A stretch of DNA of 64,000 nucleotides, taken from the NCBI RefSeq assembly GCF_026385475.1, contig NZ_JANIDW010000002.1:1-64000 (forward strand), written 5' to 3'. The translations under genes were made by a program, and so were the position numbers. The notes under the pieces are model-generated. The model was given only the letters and a program-made list of their open reading frames with translations. It did no database searches and had not been told where the DNA came from. How positions within the stretch are numbered: position 1 is the first letter of the stretch; each line of letters opens with the position of its first letter. This document shows positions 8,947 to 17,839 of this stretch, one piece after another. This DNA is from Bombella saccharophila. Lineage in GTDB: Bacteria > Pseudomonadota > Alphaproteobacteria > Acetobacterales > Acetobacteraceae.

Positions 8947-9923
8947 AAATACGGCCTTCCTGATGCCAGATAATCTTCAATATAACAGCGGATACCATCT
9001 TCTAAGCTGGTAAAGGGTGCATCATACCCCGCTTTACGCAGTGCCTTCATATCCGCCTGCGTAAAAGATTGATACTGCCCCTGTAAGCTTTCTGGCATGG
9101 GGATATACTCTATATTTACCCTTTTCCCTGCCGCATCGCATACAGCCCGCGCAAGGGATTCATAAGAGCGTACCTGCCCTGTCCCGCAGTTAAACAACCC
9201 ACTGACTGTAGGATGCTCCAGCAGCCAGAGCAGCACCTTCACCACATCCCCAACCCAGATGAAATCCCGCTTCTGCTCGCCATCGGCTAAGCCGGGTTTA
9301 TCTGATTGAAAGAGCCGCACAGGGTTGCCAGCCATGAGCTCATCATATTTTACCTTAATGACCGAAATCATCCGCCCTTTATGATATTCATTCGGCCCAT
9401 AGACGTTAAAGAACTTCAACCCCGCCCATTGCGGGGGAGTAGGCTCGCCTGCCTCTATCGTCCGCTTTACCCAGAGGTCGAACGCGTGCTTAGACCAGCC
9501 ATATAAATTGAGTGGTTGGAGTGCCTCGATAGACTCCAACCCATCCTGAAAGAGGGCGGGTTGGTCTGCCGCGCCATAGGTCGCTGCGGAAGATGCGTAG
9601 AGAAAGGGAACTCCCTGCTCTGCACACCACCGCCATAACTGCTGAGAGAGAGCAACATTACTCTGCCATACAAGGTCACCATCCCGCGCTGTAGTCTCGC
9701 TAATGGCCCCCATATGAATGACAGCCTCCACCCCCTTCGCCTCTGCCAAAAACGCCGTTAAGCCCTCTGGTGGGACAATGCAATGAGGAGGGTGCGTAGC
9801 AAGGTTACGCCATTTGCCTTGGTCGTGAAGATAATCCACAATAACAGTCCGCCGCCCCTGCTGAAACAAAGCCTGATGCAGACAAGACCCAATAAATCCG
9901 GCTCCACCGGTGACGATAATCAT
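8943..9923 (-). CDS. hldD: ADP-glyceromanno-heptose 6-epimerase
   Basis: A 326-residue extended SDR. It converts ADP-D-glycero-beta-D-manno-heptose to the L-glycero form for the lipopolysaccharide inner core. The Rossmann motif TGGAGFIG is at the very N-terminus, the SSAATYG segment and Y-x3-K (YGWSK) make the active site, and FFNVYGPNEYHKGRM is typical of RfaD/HldD. I start at the ATG opening MIIVTGG; the 16 residues before it in frame are not conserved. It leads the hldD-lgt-pgeF operon and is divergent from ubiK across 152 bp. Confidence 0.92.
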   Translation of the reverse strand: MIIVTGGAGFIGSCLHQALFQQGRRTVIVDYLHDQGKWRNLATHPPHCIVPPEGLTAFLAEAKGVEAVIHMGAISETTARDGDLVWQSNVALSQQLWRWCAEQGVPFLYASSAATYGAADQPALFQDGLESIEALQPLNLYGWSKHAFDLWVKRTIEAGEPTPPQWAGLKFFNVYGPNEYHKGRMISVIKVKYDELMAGNPVRLFQSDKPGLADGEQKRDFIWVGDVVKVLLWLLEHPTVSGLFNCGTGQVRSYESLARAVCDAAGKRVNIEYIPMPESLQGQYQSFTQADMKALRKAGYDAPFTSLEDGIRCYIEDYLASGRPYL

Positions 9924-10075
9924 TCTTCCTGTATAGTCTGGTAGAAAGCGGCATCCAACATAAGAACGCACAGAAATGAGGGAGAATTGGTTGACAGACC
10001 TACCTTTGCTTCTGAAAGAATTGCGACAGACAGATAGGTCCGTTTTAAAAGACCACCTATAAAGGAGTTGATCAT

Positions 10076-10360
10076 ATGGCTACACGCCCCCGTTTTTTTG
10101 ACGATATAGCCGGCTTTGCTGGGACGGCGTTCTCTGCTGCGACTGGTGTACGCGAGGAGATTCATACGCTTATTCGCAGCCAGATTAACGAGATTCTTTT
10201 CTCCCTCAATCTTGTACGCCGTGATGAGTTTGAGGCCGTGCAAGAAATGGCAAGCCACGCTCGCCTCGCCCAAGAAAAGGCCGAGCATCGCCTCGCTGCG
10301 TTAGAAGCCCGCTTAGACGAGTTAGAGCAAAGCCTTACTGCTCCTCCCTCACAGCGTTAA
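10076..10360 (+). CDS. ubiK: Ubiquinone biosynthesis accessory factor UbiK
   Basis: A 94-residue protein of the BMFP/UbiK family: an N-terminal amphipathic part followed by a C-terminal coiled coil (about residues 50-85, AALEARLDELEQSL). UbiK works with UbiJ to help aerobic ubiquinone assembly at the membrane. A strong AAAGGAG precedes the ATG. It is followed by proC and then by a COQ9-like gene, another ubiquinone factor family, which may mean a shared transcript. Confidence 0.85.
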   Translation: MATRPRFFDDIAGFAGTAFSAATGVREEIHTLIRSQINEILFSLNLVRRDEFEAVQEMASHARLAQEKAEHRLAALEARLDELEQSLTAPPSQR

Positions 10361-10382
10361 TCCACCCCTTTAGGAATTCGTT

Positions 10383-11195
10383 ATGACCATCCCTACACTT
10401 CTTCTCGTTGGTTGCGGCAAAATGGGCGGGGCTCTTATGCGTGGGTGGGTGAGCAGCCCAATCCCGCCACGCATCTTTATCCTGGACCGCAAGCTCCAAG
10501 ACGCCCCAGCAGGATGCACCATCTTCCGCACGCCAGAGGAGATTACGCCTGACGTAAAACCCGATATTATCGTGCTGGCCGTTAAACCTGCGGGGGCAGA
10601 GGCGATGCTCTCATCCCTTAAAACCGTTTTGGGCGAGCGGATGAATCATACAGCTCTCCTCTCTGTCATGGCTGGTAAGAGCTGCGAAAAACTAGCAAGC
10701 TGGTGTGGCCGTGCGGATATGCCTGTCATTCGCACCATGCCCAATACGCCATCCTGCGTTGGGGCTGGGGCAACGGGGCTTTATGCCTCCCCCCATGTCA
10801 GCCAAGTGCAAAAGGACCTCGCTATCCGCTTGATGGAACAAGTGGGTACCGTTGTCCCCGTCCCGCATGAGGAGGACCTCCGTACCGTCATTGCCATTGC
10901 TGGCTCTGCCCCGGCTTATATATTCTACCTTGCTGAATTGCTGGAGAAAGTCGGGCAAGATTTCGGCTTAGACGCTCATGCTTCACGTGCTCTTGTCCGC
11001 GGCATGATTTATGGTGTTGGCAAGATGCTCCATGAACTTCCTGAAGATGCAGAAACACTCCGCAAAAACGTCACCAGCCCCAACGGCACAACCGCTGCGG
11101 CTTTAAGCGTCTTTATGAAGGAAGAGCATTGGCCACGCCTCATCCCTGAAGCGGCCAAAGCTGCAATTAAACGCTCACGCGAGCTTGATGATTAA
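10383..11195 (+). CDS. proC: Pyrroline-5-carboxylate reductase
   Basis: A 270-residue cytosolic enzyme that reduces 1-pyrroline-5-carboxylate with NAD(P)H, the last step of proline synthesis. The N-terminal dinucleotide-binding motif GCGKMGGALMRGW and the C-terminal signature with DAETLRKNVTSPNGTTAAAL are clear. It starts 22 bases after ubiK and is followed by the COQ9-like gene after 72 bases. Confidence 0.95.
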   Translation: MTIPTLLLVGCGKMGGALMRGWVSSPIPPRIFILDRKLQDAPAGCTIFRTPEEITPDVKPDIIVLAVKPAGAEAMLSSLKTVLGERMNHTALLSVMAGKSCEKLASWCGRADMPVIRTMPNTPSCVGAGATGLYASPHVSQVQKDLAIRLMEQVGTVVPVPHEEDLRTVIAIAGSAPAYIFYLAELLEKVGQDFGLDAHASRALVRGMIYGVGKMLHELPEDAETLRKNVTSPNGTTAAALSVFMKEEHWPRLIPEAAKAAIKRSRELDD

Positions 11196-11267
11196 CCATC
11201 CCATCGGACCGGTGGAACATAACCCGCTCTATCGGTCCATCTCACACGCTTAGGCATAAAACGCATA

Positions 11268-11930
11268 ATGATGACCAATTCCCCCCACGACCCTTCTTTT
11301 GACAGGGCGATGATTGATGCCACGTTACAGCTTACTCAACAGCATGGTTGGCAGCGTACCTCCCTCGTAGAGGCAGCGCGCGAGGCGGGGTTACCCCTCG
11401 CCCGTATACGCCAACGCTTCCCCTTTAAAGCGATGGTTTTATTACGCCTGAATCGCCAAATTGATGAGGCCGCCCTCTGCGGGGAAAGCTATGGCACAAC
11501 CGTACGGGACCGACTTTTTGACCTCCTCATGCGCCGGTTTGATGCGATGCAGGATTATCGCCCGGGCCTATGCGCTGTCATGCACACTCTCCCCCGTGAC
11601 CCAGCCCTAGCAGCCTTCCTCGCTGCAACGACTATGGAGAGCCTACGCTGGATTGCCGATGCAGCCGGGCTAGAGTGCCGCGGCTTAGGGGGCATCATCC
11701 GCCAAAATGCTCTACTCGCCTTATGGTCTCGTGCCCTTGTCAGTTGGGAAAAAGATAATTCGCCGGATCTCTCTGCGACCATGCAAACACTTGACCAAGC
11801 CCTTACCCGTGCGGAACGGCTAAGCTTGCTCAAAGGCGCATCAAACGCTCATCCTGTCGATGCCCCCGCAGATGCAGAGGGAGGCTTGCCCGACCACATT
11901 ATCTCCAAAGATGAGGATGAGACCCTATAA
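11268..11930 (+). CDS. COQ9-like / TetR-fold protein
   Basis: A 220-residue helical protein. The N-terminal 50 residues look like a TetR helix-turn-helix (ATLQLTQQHGWQRTSLVEAAREAG), and the C-terminal part resembles COQ9, with the WSRALVSWEKDNSPDLSATMQTLDQ pattern broken here as WEKDNSPDLSATM near residue 175. COQ9 proteins share the TetR fold but bind lipids and help COQ7 in ubiquinone synthesis rather than DNA. The ubiK gene two positions upstream favours the COQ9 reading. A true TetR regulator remains possible. Two consecutive ATG codons open the frame. Confidence 0.6.
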   Translation: MMTNSPHDPSFDRAMIDATLQLTQQHGWQRTSLVEAAREAGLPLARIRQRFPFKAMVLLRLNRQIDEAALCGESYGTTVRDRLFDLLMRRFDAMQDYRPGLCAVMHTLPRDPALAAFLAATTMESLRWIADAAGLECRGLGGIIRQNALLALWSRALVSWEKDNSPDLSATMQTLDQALTRAERLSLLKGASNAHPVDAPADAEGGLPDHIISKDEDETL

Positions 11931-12003
11931 GAACTAAGATAAAAAAAATATCTTAACCGCTCTTTACCCATCCTTCCGTTCAGGATAATAAGGGGGCCAG
12001 CGT

Positions 12004-12078
12004 TGGGGCGTAGCCAAGCGGTAAGGCAGCGGATTTTGATTCCGCCATGCGGAGGTTCGAATCCTCCCGCCCCAGCCA
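12004..12078 (+). tRNA. tRNA-Gln (UUG)
   Basis: A full cloverleaf of 75 nt with encoded CCA. The acceptor TGGGGCG pairs with CGCCCCA, discriminator G. The anticodon stem GCGGA/TCCGC encloses the loop TTTTGAT, with anticodon TTG at 12036-12038. The T arm contains GGTTCGAATCC. Starting T at position 1 is usual for glutamine tRNA. Confidence 0.97.
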
Positions 12079-12110
12079 ATATTTTCCCTAGATAATCAAA
12101 CAAAAAAATA

Positions 12111-12136
12111 CCGCCTCTTTAGAGGGCGGCGTTTTA
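12111..12136 (+). terminator. Intrinsic terminator after tRNA-Gln
   Basis: The inverted repeat CCGCCTC-tttag-AGGGCGG is followed by GTTTT, 32 bases after the tRNA. Confidence 0.7.
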
Positions 12137-12150
12137 TGCACTACTCTATA

Positions 12151-12182
12151 AAAAATCGCCCCTTTTAAAGGGGCGATTTTTA
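12151..12182 (-). terminator. Intrinsic terminator of the RTX-like gene
   Basis: A long palindrome, AAAATCGCCCC-tttt-AAAGGGGCGATTTT, ends directly at the stop codon of the minus-strand RTX-like gene. A U-run follows on the minus strand. It may also act on the plus strand behind tRNA-Gln. Confidence 0.8.
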
Positions 12183-13046
12183 TCAGAATTTGTGGAAGTC
12201 TTTTGGATGAAGCTGCTGCTGATCCAAGAAGGTGATTTGACCCTGATCATTCGGTAGATCAACCGTCACATTACCACCTGTGATAGTCTGATGCTCCAAC
12301 ATCTGACCAATCTCTTGCTGGGTAGCTTTAAGCCCAACCTGATTGCCAGCGGCCTTCCCAAAATCAGCGATGGTGTAATGACCACCCTTATTATTTAGGA
12401 ATTGGAAGAGATTGGCAGACCCGCTACCACCACTCAACGTCGCACCAGCATTTGTTCCATCAACTGTGTTCTGCACCGAAATTGTATCGGCAGCAGTCCC
12501 ACCTTTGATTGTATCCCCAACACCAGCAAAAGCATCAAGCGACTGGTGAGAATTTGATGCATCGAAGAGGATATTATCAGCCCCTGGTGCATTCCCATAA
12601 AACTCAGGGCGGAATACACTCTCACCAGACGTCCCCTGCTGCGCATAATGATACACGCTATTGGCCGTCCCAAAGATCGTAGCATTGTCCCCGACTGTAC
12701 GAGTCCCAGAGCCAACACCGCCTAGGAAGCTTAATGTCCCACCAAGCGAAAGCTGGCTAGAACTCGCACCAATCCCATCCCCAGCAGCAGAAATAGTATC
12801 CTGCCCCGCTAGAAAACTAGCTTGAGGTGCATCATCCTCCGCGTCGAACCCCATGCGTAAATCAATTACGCCGTTGTTCAGACCATTAGACAGGGATGAC
12901 ATCCCACCTTCATAATCACCAAGGCCAGAACGCCCCAGCAGCGACTGAAATGAGCTTGCGAACATCGCGTCAAGAGACTGAGCCCCCTGACCAGGAAGGC
13001 ACACATGACACTGCTGATTCGAACCAGGAATCGTTGGAATTGCCAA
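12183..13046 (-). CDS. RTX-like glycine-rich protein, probable type I secretion substrate
   Basis: A 287-residue, Gly/Ser/Asn/Asp-rich protein with no Sec signal peptide. The half from about residue 140 has degenerate RTX-like pieces: GADNILFDAS, GVGDTIKGGTAADTI, LSGGSGSANLFQF and HYTIADF, like the calcium-binding beta-roll edges of type I secreted proteins. It is acidic overall. Two cysteines near the N-terminus (C13 and C16, in QCHVC) are unusual for RTX proteins. No type I ABC transporter or membrane fusion gene is nearby. Function is unknown; adhesion or surface-layer roles would be guesses. It has its own terminator and a 386-bp upstream gap, so it is a single-gene unit. Confidence 0.6.
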   Translation of the reverse strand: MAIPTIPGSNQQCHVCLPGQGAQSLDAMFASSFQSLLGRSGLGDYEGGMSSLSNGLNNGVIDLRMGFDAEDDAPQASFLAGQDTISAAGDGIGASSSQLSLGGTLSFLGGVGSGTRTVGDNATIFGTANSVYHYAQQGTSGESVFRPEFYGNAPGADNILFDASNSHQSLDAFAGVGDTIKGGTAADTISVQNTVDGTNAGATLSGGSGSANLFQFLNNKGGHYTIADFGKAAGNQVGLKATQQEIGQMLEHQTITGGNVTVDLPNDQGQITFLDQQQLHPKDFHKF

Positions 13047-13432
13047 GAGACTACACCTTACACAACACGATCACATTTACTCAGACAGGCGACTAACTAC
13101 CCCTCAACTGAGGCTTCATCACCCTTCCTAAGCACTAGGAAGAATTACTAACCTTAATGGCTCCCTCACGTCAGAATTGAGGAAACATTATGGCAATTCA
13201 AAAGCCTCTAACCGAGAGATAGATGCCAGAAAAGCCAATGCAATCTGCACCATATCGCATGAATGAGTAACAGAATAATTAACTAATCACAAACAATTTG
13301 TTTTCGATTCTTTTTTTTATGTCGCACTCAACTATACGCCAAATTCTGCGGGTGAGAATCGCAAGATTCCGGCAGCTATCGTCCCTGTAAACGGATACAA
13401 CACTCAATATGCTCTTAAAAATCTATTTATAA
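13047..13432. other. Intergenic region upstream of the RTX-like gene
   Basis: A 386-bp gap between the nadE stop and the RTX-like start, both on the minus strand, so it should hold the nadE 3' end and the RTX promoter. It is AT-rich around 13270-13320. A small perfect hairpin GAATC-gcaa-GATTC sits at 13356-13369, about 65 bases past the nadE stop; without a U-run it is a weak terminator candidate. No coding or RNA gene seen. Confidence 0.45.
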
Positions 13433-15469
13433 TTACAATAAGTTCGACTCGAGTAATTCAAGTTCTTTTGACCATAGAGTCGCCGTACCGTCCGATGGCG
13501 CACGCCAATCGCCCCGAGGCGATAAGCTCCCCCCTGCAACAACTTTCGGGCCGTTAGGCATGGCCGACCGCTTAAATTGGCTTGTGCCAAAGAATCGCTT
13601 TAGAAAAACGCGACTCCAATGGATGATTGTTGGCAGATCATAAGCAATACGGTCTTGCTCTGGGTAATTAAGGGGCCACTCACCCTTTTTTGCATCGCCC
13701 CACGCATGTAATTGCAAGAAGGCAATCTTCTTGGGTGCGAATCCATAACGCAGAACATAATAAAGCGTGAAATCTTGCAACGCGTATGGGCCAATCATTT
13801 GTTGGGTACTTTGCACACCCTGCCCCTGATTCGGCACAAGCTCTGGGCTAATCTCTGCTGCGACAATCGACTCCAACACCGCACGCGCTGCCGGAGATAC
13901 GCTCTTATCATGACCCGAGGCCCAGCGAATCACATGCTGGATGAGCGTCTTAGGCAGGCCCGCATTAACATTATAATGAGCCATCTGGTCACCGACTCCA
14001 TAGGTACACCAGCCCAAAGCTAGCTCGGACATATCGCCCGTACCGATGACCAACCCTTGATGATGATTGGCTAAACGGAAAAGAAAATCCGTCCTTAACC
14101 CTGCCTGTACATTCTCAAAGGTAATGTCATATACAGCTTCGCCACGCCCATAAGGGTGATCAATCGCTGCCAACATGGCCTGCGCGGTCGGCCGGATATC
14201 CAGCTCTCCAGCACGCACCCCCAAACTCTCCATCAAGCCATGCGCTAACGCGAGGGACTCGCCACCTGTGGCAAAGCCGGGCATGGTCCGGGCGATAATT
14301 TGCGTCCGCTCCCAGCCAAGACAATCCGCCGCTTTAACAGCCACCAAGAGGGCCAGCGCACTATCTAACCCACCTGACACGCCAATAATCATTGTTTTGG
14401 CATGAGCGGCTTTTAACCGCTGGCACAAAGCATGGACCTGAATATTCCATGCTTCCCGGCAATCTTGCTCACATAAAGCGGGGCGCGAAGGCACAAAGGG
14501 GAAGCGTGGCACCTCACGCTTTAACCCCCAATCCTTAAGAGGAGGATTTACGGCAAAGCGAATCCGGCGAAAGTTTTTCGCTTGAGTTGATGCGAAATAC
14601 CCCGTCTGGAGTCGCTCCTGCCGCAAACGGTCGAGGTCTATATCAGCGACCACCATATCCCCTTTCGGGGCAAAACGGTCTGATTGGGCAAGGCACTCCC
14701 CGGCCTCATAAATCAAAAGCTGCCCATCCCATGCGAGGTCCGTTGTCGATTCCCCCACCGTGGCAGCGGCATAAAGATACGCACTACTCGTCCGCATAGA
14801 CTGTGCAGCACATAATAAAGCGCGATGCTCGGCGCGCCCAACCGTTACGGGAGAGGCAGAAAGATTCGCAATAACGGTCGCCCCAGCCACCGCCAAAGCC
14901 CCGCTTGGTGGTTGCGGTGCCCAGAGGTCCTCACAAATCTCCACCCCGAGGGTTAAACCGGCAATATCCTCTGCCTCAAAAAGCAAATCGGCCCCAAAAG
15001 GCACCTCTTGCGTACCAAGCCTGATCGTACCAGAACAACCCGCCCCGCTGGTGAAATGCCGTGTTTCGTAAAACTCGCGATAACGTGGGAGCATAATCTT
15101 CGGCACAACGCCCAAAATACGGCCTTTATGAAAGATAACCGCGCAATTATAGAGGCTATCCCCCCAGCGCAATGGCATCCCAACAATGCCAACGCTCATG
15201 AGGTGAGCCGTGCGCTCCACCAAGGCTAACAAAGCCTCTTGGCTGCGCTCTAACATCAGTTGCTGGAAGAACAAATCCTCCAACGTATAGCCTGTCAGCC
15301 CTAATTCTGGGAAAACCGCAATCGCAACCGCTTGCTCATGGCACCGCTCTAACCATTGCTGAATCACTATGGCGTTATGATGAGGCTCGCCCAGCGTAAT
15401 CGGCGTTGTACATGCAGCAACCCGTGCAAAGCCTTGCCGGTATAAGCATAAGAACTCATCTAAAGCCAT
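13433..15469 (-). CDS. nadE: Glutamine-dependent NAD+ synthetase
   Basis: A 678-residue two-domain enzyme that amidates deamido-NAD with ammonia taken from glutamine. The N-terminal nitrilase-type domain has the triad E55, K124 and C179 (in VEICEDLW). The C-terminal synthetase domain has the ATP pyrophosphatase loop SGGLDSALAL at about residue 365. The length matches the long bacterial and mycobacterial form. It is upstream of nothing obviously related; dsbB lies 32 bases upstream of its start on the same strand and may share its transcript. Confidence 0.95.
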   Translation of the reverse strand: MALDEFLCLYRQGFARVAACTTPITLGEPHHNAIVIQQWLERCHEQAVAIAVFPELGLTGYTLEDLFFQQLMLERSQEALLALVERTAHLMSVGIVGMPLRWGDSLYNCAVIFHKGRILGVVPKIMLPRYREFYETRHFTSGAGCSGTIRLGTQEVPFGADLLFEAEDIAGLTLGVEICEDLWAPQPPSGALAVAGATVIANLSASPVTVGRAEHRALLCAAQSMRTSSAYLYAAATVGESTTDLAWDGQLLIYEAGECLAQSDRFAPKGDMVVADIDLDRLRQERLQTGYFASTQAKNFRRIRFAVNPPLKDWGLKREVPRFPFVPSRPALCEQDCREAWNIQVHALCQRLKAAHAKTMIIGVSGGLDSALALLVAVKAADCLGWERTQIIARTMPGFATGGESLALAHGLMESLGVRAGELDIRPTAQAMLAAIDHPYGRGEAVYDITFENVQAGLRTDFLFRLANHHQGLVIGTGDMSELALGWCTYGVGDQMAHYNVNAGLPKTLIQHVIRWASGHDKSVSPAARAVLESIVAAEISPELVPNQGQGVQSTQQMIGPYALQDFTLYYVLRYGFAPKKIAFLQLHAWGDAKKGEWPLNYPEQDRIAYDLPTIIHWSRVFLKRFFGTSQFKRSAMPNGPKVVAGGSLSPRGDWRAPSDGTATLWSKELELLESNLL

Positions 15470-15501
15470 AACCGCCTCTCCCGCGCTTGCTATCTATAAT
15501 C

Positions 15502-16032
15502 TCATGCGTCCACTTGTTGCCGCACAAAGCGGAATAACCGCCATGTTTCCCACAGTGCGAGAACAAACACACCAAACGCATAAAGAGCCGCAAGACTCGT
15601 CAGTGACACAGGCAAACCCAACGGGTAATCGGGCTGGTCGCAAGGTTTAGTCGGATGAGCGGGTAAATGTGCCATCCAGTCTTTAAAATCATGCGCTTCG
15701 ACAGGGGTCACTTGGCATTCCGCCGCGGGGCTGGGCCAAAGCCCATGCTCTACGCCCACATGCAAAATACCTAACCCCACACTCACCAACAAACACACCA
15801 ACCCTATACAAGCAAGCCAACGCGCATAACGCGGGGAAAAGACTAGAACCAACACGCCAATCCCTATCAGCACCCGCCACGGCCCACGCTCCCACAAGCA
15901 CAGCTCACAAGGGACCATATGCAAGAAATTTTCCGCAATGAAGGCAATAAGAAGAGCAAAGAGGGCGGATAGAATATAAAGCCCTCCAACACGCCATACA
16001 GCACGTATCTGTTGTTTATCCGTAAACAGCAT
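15502..16032 (-). CDS. dsbB: Disulfide bond formation protein B (DsbB family)
   Basis: A 176-residue inner-membrane protein with four predicted membrane segments. It passes electrons from the periplasmic thiol oxidase DsbA to quinone. The first periplasmic loop has C42-E-L-C45 (PCELCLWERGPWR) and the second loop has C106 and C131, the two redox pairs required. No dsbA is adjacent. It precedes nadE by 32 bases. Confidence 0.9.
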   Translation of the reverse strand: MLFTDKQQIRAVWRVGGLYILSALFALLIAFIAENFLHMVPCELCLWERGPWRVLIGIGVLVLVFSPRYARWLACIGLVCLLVSVGLGILHVGVEHGLWPSPAAECQVTPVEAHDFKDWMAHLPAHPTKPCDQPDYPLGLPVSLTSLAALYAFGVFVLALWETWRLFRFVRQQVDA

Positions 16033-16124
16033 GCCCCTCTCCTTCTTTTATAAACATCACGATGCTTCCATCCACCATACCCCTATGGGGTGGAAAAAGC
16101 ACTTCATCCCCTCACACCATCCCC

Positions 16125-16793
16125 TTAGGGCTGCGTCCCTTCACCCTGCCCAGCCTGCGGTGCTGGGGCAGGTGTTGGCGGTAATAAAGAGACGGGCCCA
16201 GATGCCCCATTATCCCCTTGATGAACATTCTGCCCTGCCGTGGGAGAGGAGGACTTGCCCTCGCCATCGGCCTCCACATGTGGGGCCCCTGCTGTTGCAA
16301 CCGACGGTACAGATGGATGGGGCAACGGCCCTACCATAGGGGCCACAGCATCACCATCGCATGAGACGACCTGCACATCATATAACGCCCCAGCATAAGC
16401 CCCTAAAGCGGGGTCATTGGTAAACATCCATCCCTCAAATGTAGGGCTGCCAGCCTCTTGGTTTTCCTCAATCTTTACCTGCGCTGCGGCTTGGGCGGGA
16501 AGGCCTTCAGGTTTTTGCAAGCAACGCTCTAACGTTAAGGACAAAGTGCCATATTGCACCACCTCCCCAACATGCAGCGAGACAAGCCCGACATGAGAAT
16601 CCAACCGCCGCATAATGCGCATCACCGCCTGATTACGCCCCTGCCAACTTGTTGCGGGATACATCGCAGGAGGGGCTACAGCACGCACACCCTCAGCATG
16701 GAGAGCAGGAAGTCCCCCACCTAGCACACTCCCCACAAGGCACGCCATCATCCCCCGCAGATGCAGCTTTACCGACTCTATACTAATCATCAT
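16125..16793 (-). CDS. DUF2155 domain-containing exported protein
   Basis: A protein of about 222 residues with an N-terminal signal peptide and a DUF2155 domain, seen in VQYGTLSLTLERCLQK and FEGWMFTNDPALGA. The C-terminal 70 residues are a low-complexity Pro/Ala/Gly/Ser tail. DUF2155 is an alphaproteobacterial family of unknown function often found next to mlaD. I start at the ATG at 16793, inside the last codons of the upstream 89-residue gene, giving translational coupling; the open frame continues to 16835. Confidence 0.75.
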   Translation of the reverse strand: MMISIESVKLHLRGMMACLVGSVLGGGLPALHAEGVRAVAPPAMYPATSWQGRNQAVMRIMRRLDSHVGLVSLHVGEVVQYGTLSLTLERCLQKPEGLPAQAAAQVKIEENQEAGSPTFEGWMFTNDPALGAYAGALYDVQVVSCDGDAVAPMVGPLPHPSVPSVATAGAPHVEADGEGKSSSPTAGQNVHQGDNGASGPVSLLPPTPAPAPQAGQGEGTQP

Positions 16794-17052
16794 TCCCCAA
16801 CGCCTCCCCACCAGCAGCCCCTGCTCTGCTGTCACTCTTTACGGCTTCACTCAACATTTCGGCCATGAGCTGCTCCATACGCTGGCGTAAATAACCCGGA
16901 GCCACACCCATCAGTAAAGCATCCATGCAAGCCTCTTTTATAACCTGCCTTAATTCCTCTTCATTCTCACGCAGAACACGCAACTTGCTCGTACAATGAA
17001 TAGGCAGACCACCACCATCGAGCCATTCTTGTGCTTCTAAAGGTAATGTCAC
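16783..17052 (-). CDS. Conserved-position small protein of unknown function (89 aa)
   Basis: I do not recognise this family. The product is 89 residues, mostly helical and charged (LRENEEELRQVIKEACMDAL, RQRMEQLMAEMLSEAV), without a signal peptide or membrane segment. Its start overlaps the mlaD stop as ATGA, and its end overlaps the DUF2155 start, so it is locked into the mlaD operon at both ends. That arrangement is the main evidence that it is a real gene. A role linked to lipid transport is only an inference from position. Confidence 0.6.
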   Translation of the reverse strand: MTLPLEAQEWLDGGGLPIHCTSKLRVLRENEEELRQVIKEACMDALLMGVAPGYLRQRMEQLMAEMLSEAVKSDSRAGAAGGEALGNDD

Positions 17053-17612
17053 GGTCCTGGAGCCACATGCGCAGGGGCAGCATCACTCCCTGCGGAGGGC
17101 GCTGCGCTAGGTGGTGTCTTTTTCTGCAACGAATCTGTGACGGAGAAAATAAACTTGCTCAGGAGTTGCTCCAAACTAATCGCCCCTTGCGTTTCCCCAA
17201 TCACACCATCTGCCTTAAGCATAGACGTCTCCCCCCCTGGGGTAAGAGCGATATATTTCCCCCCCAATAAGGAGTCCGAGGTAATAATGGCGCCACTATC
17301 AGCAGGTAATTGAATATTCGGCGCAACTGTGAAGGTAACATCTGCTTGAAAATTATGCGGGTCCACCTGCAAATGCCGCACATGGCCAACCGTCACACCC
17401 GCTAGACGTACGTCGGAGCCTACGCCTAGCCCATCAATATGACTAAAAGCAGCATGAAGTGGATAACCTTGGTCCTGCGGATGCTGCCGCCCAATAAAGG
17501 CTATAACAATCAATACAGCTAATATGGCCACTGCCACTAGTCCGACAACAAGCTCTAGCCGGTCTCGCCCTGTTCGCCTTATAGACATATCACCCGCGCT
17601 ACCCAAAGCCAT
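17049..17612 (-). CDS. mlaD: MlaD-type MCE-domain lipid transport protein
   Basis: A 187-residue protein with one N-terminal membrane helix (about residues 18-40) and one MCE domain (GYPLHAAFSHIDGLGVGSDVRL region, broken as DGLGVGSDVRLAGV near residue 65). MlaD hexamers bridge the periplasm side of the MlaFEDB complex that moves phospholipid between the membranes. A GGAAGGGG ribosome-binding site supports the ATG at 17612. No mlaE or mlaF is adjacent here; a separate mlaE-mlaF-MCE operon lies at 24.6-28.1 kb. Confidence 0.85.
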   Translation of the reverse strand: MALGSAGDMSIRRTGRDRLELVVGLVAVAILAVLIVIAFIGRQHPQDQGYPLHAAFSHIDGLGVGSDVRLAGVTVGHVRHLQVDPHNFQADVTFTVAPNIQLPADSGAIITSDSLLGGKYIALTPGGETSMLKADGVIGETQGAISLEQLLSKFIFSVTDSLQKKTPPSAAPSAGSDAAPAHVAPGP

Positions 17613-17839
17613 TACATTCCCCTTCCTGCCATAAACCCATTACACATAGCATGATCTCTAACGCTCTAGCGGACTCCACGTGCTACGTCCAATACCATGC
17701 ACATATGCTGCTATTTTTTTCTCTACCCCTCACCGCTAAAAAGTTATCCCCTATATCCCCGCTTTCTCAGCAGCTTATGCCCGTTATCCCCTTTTGATGA
17801 TGGTTCCCTCCTTACAAGTTCCCCACTAAATTTAACCCT

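Noticed and set aside
13010-13030. tRNA-like GATTCGAACC on the plus strand
   Set aside because: It lies inside the RTX-like coding region and no acceptor or anticodon arm can be built around it.
17744-17792. Two TTATCCCCT 9-mers between mlaD and the TSCPD gene, as DnaA boxes
   Set aside because: Each has two mismatches to TTATCCACA, there is no AT-rich run next to them, and the base skew does not change here.
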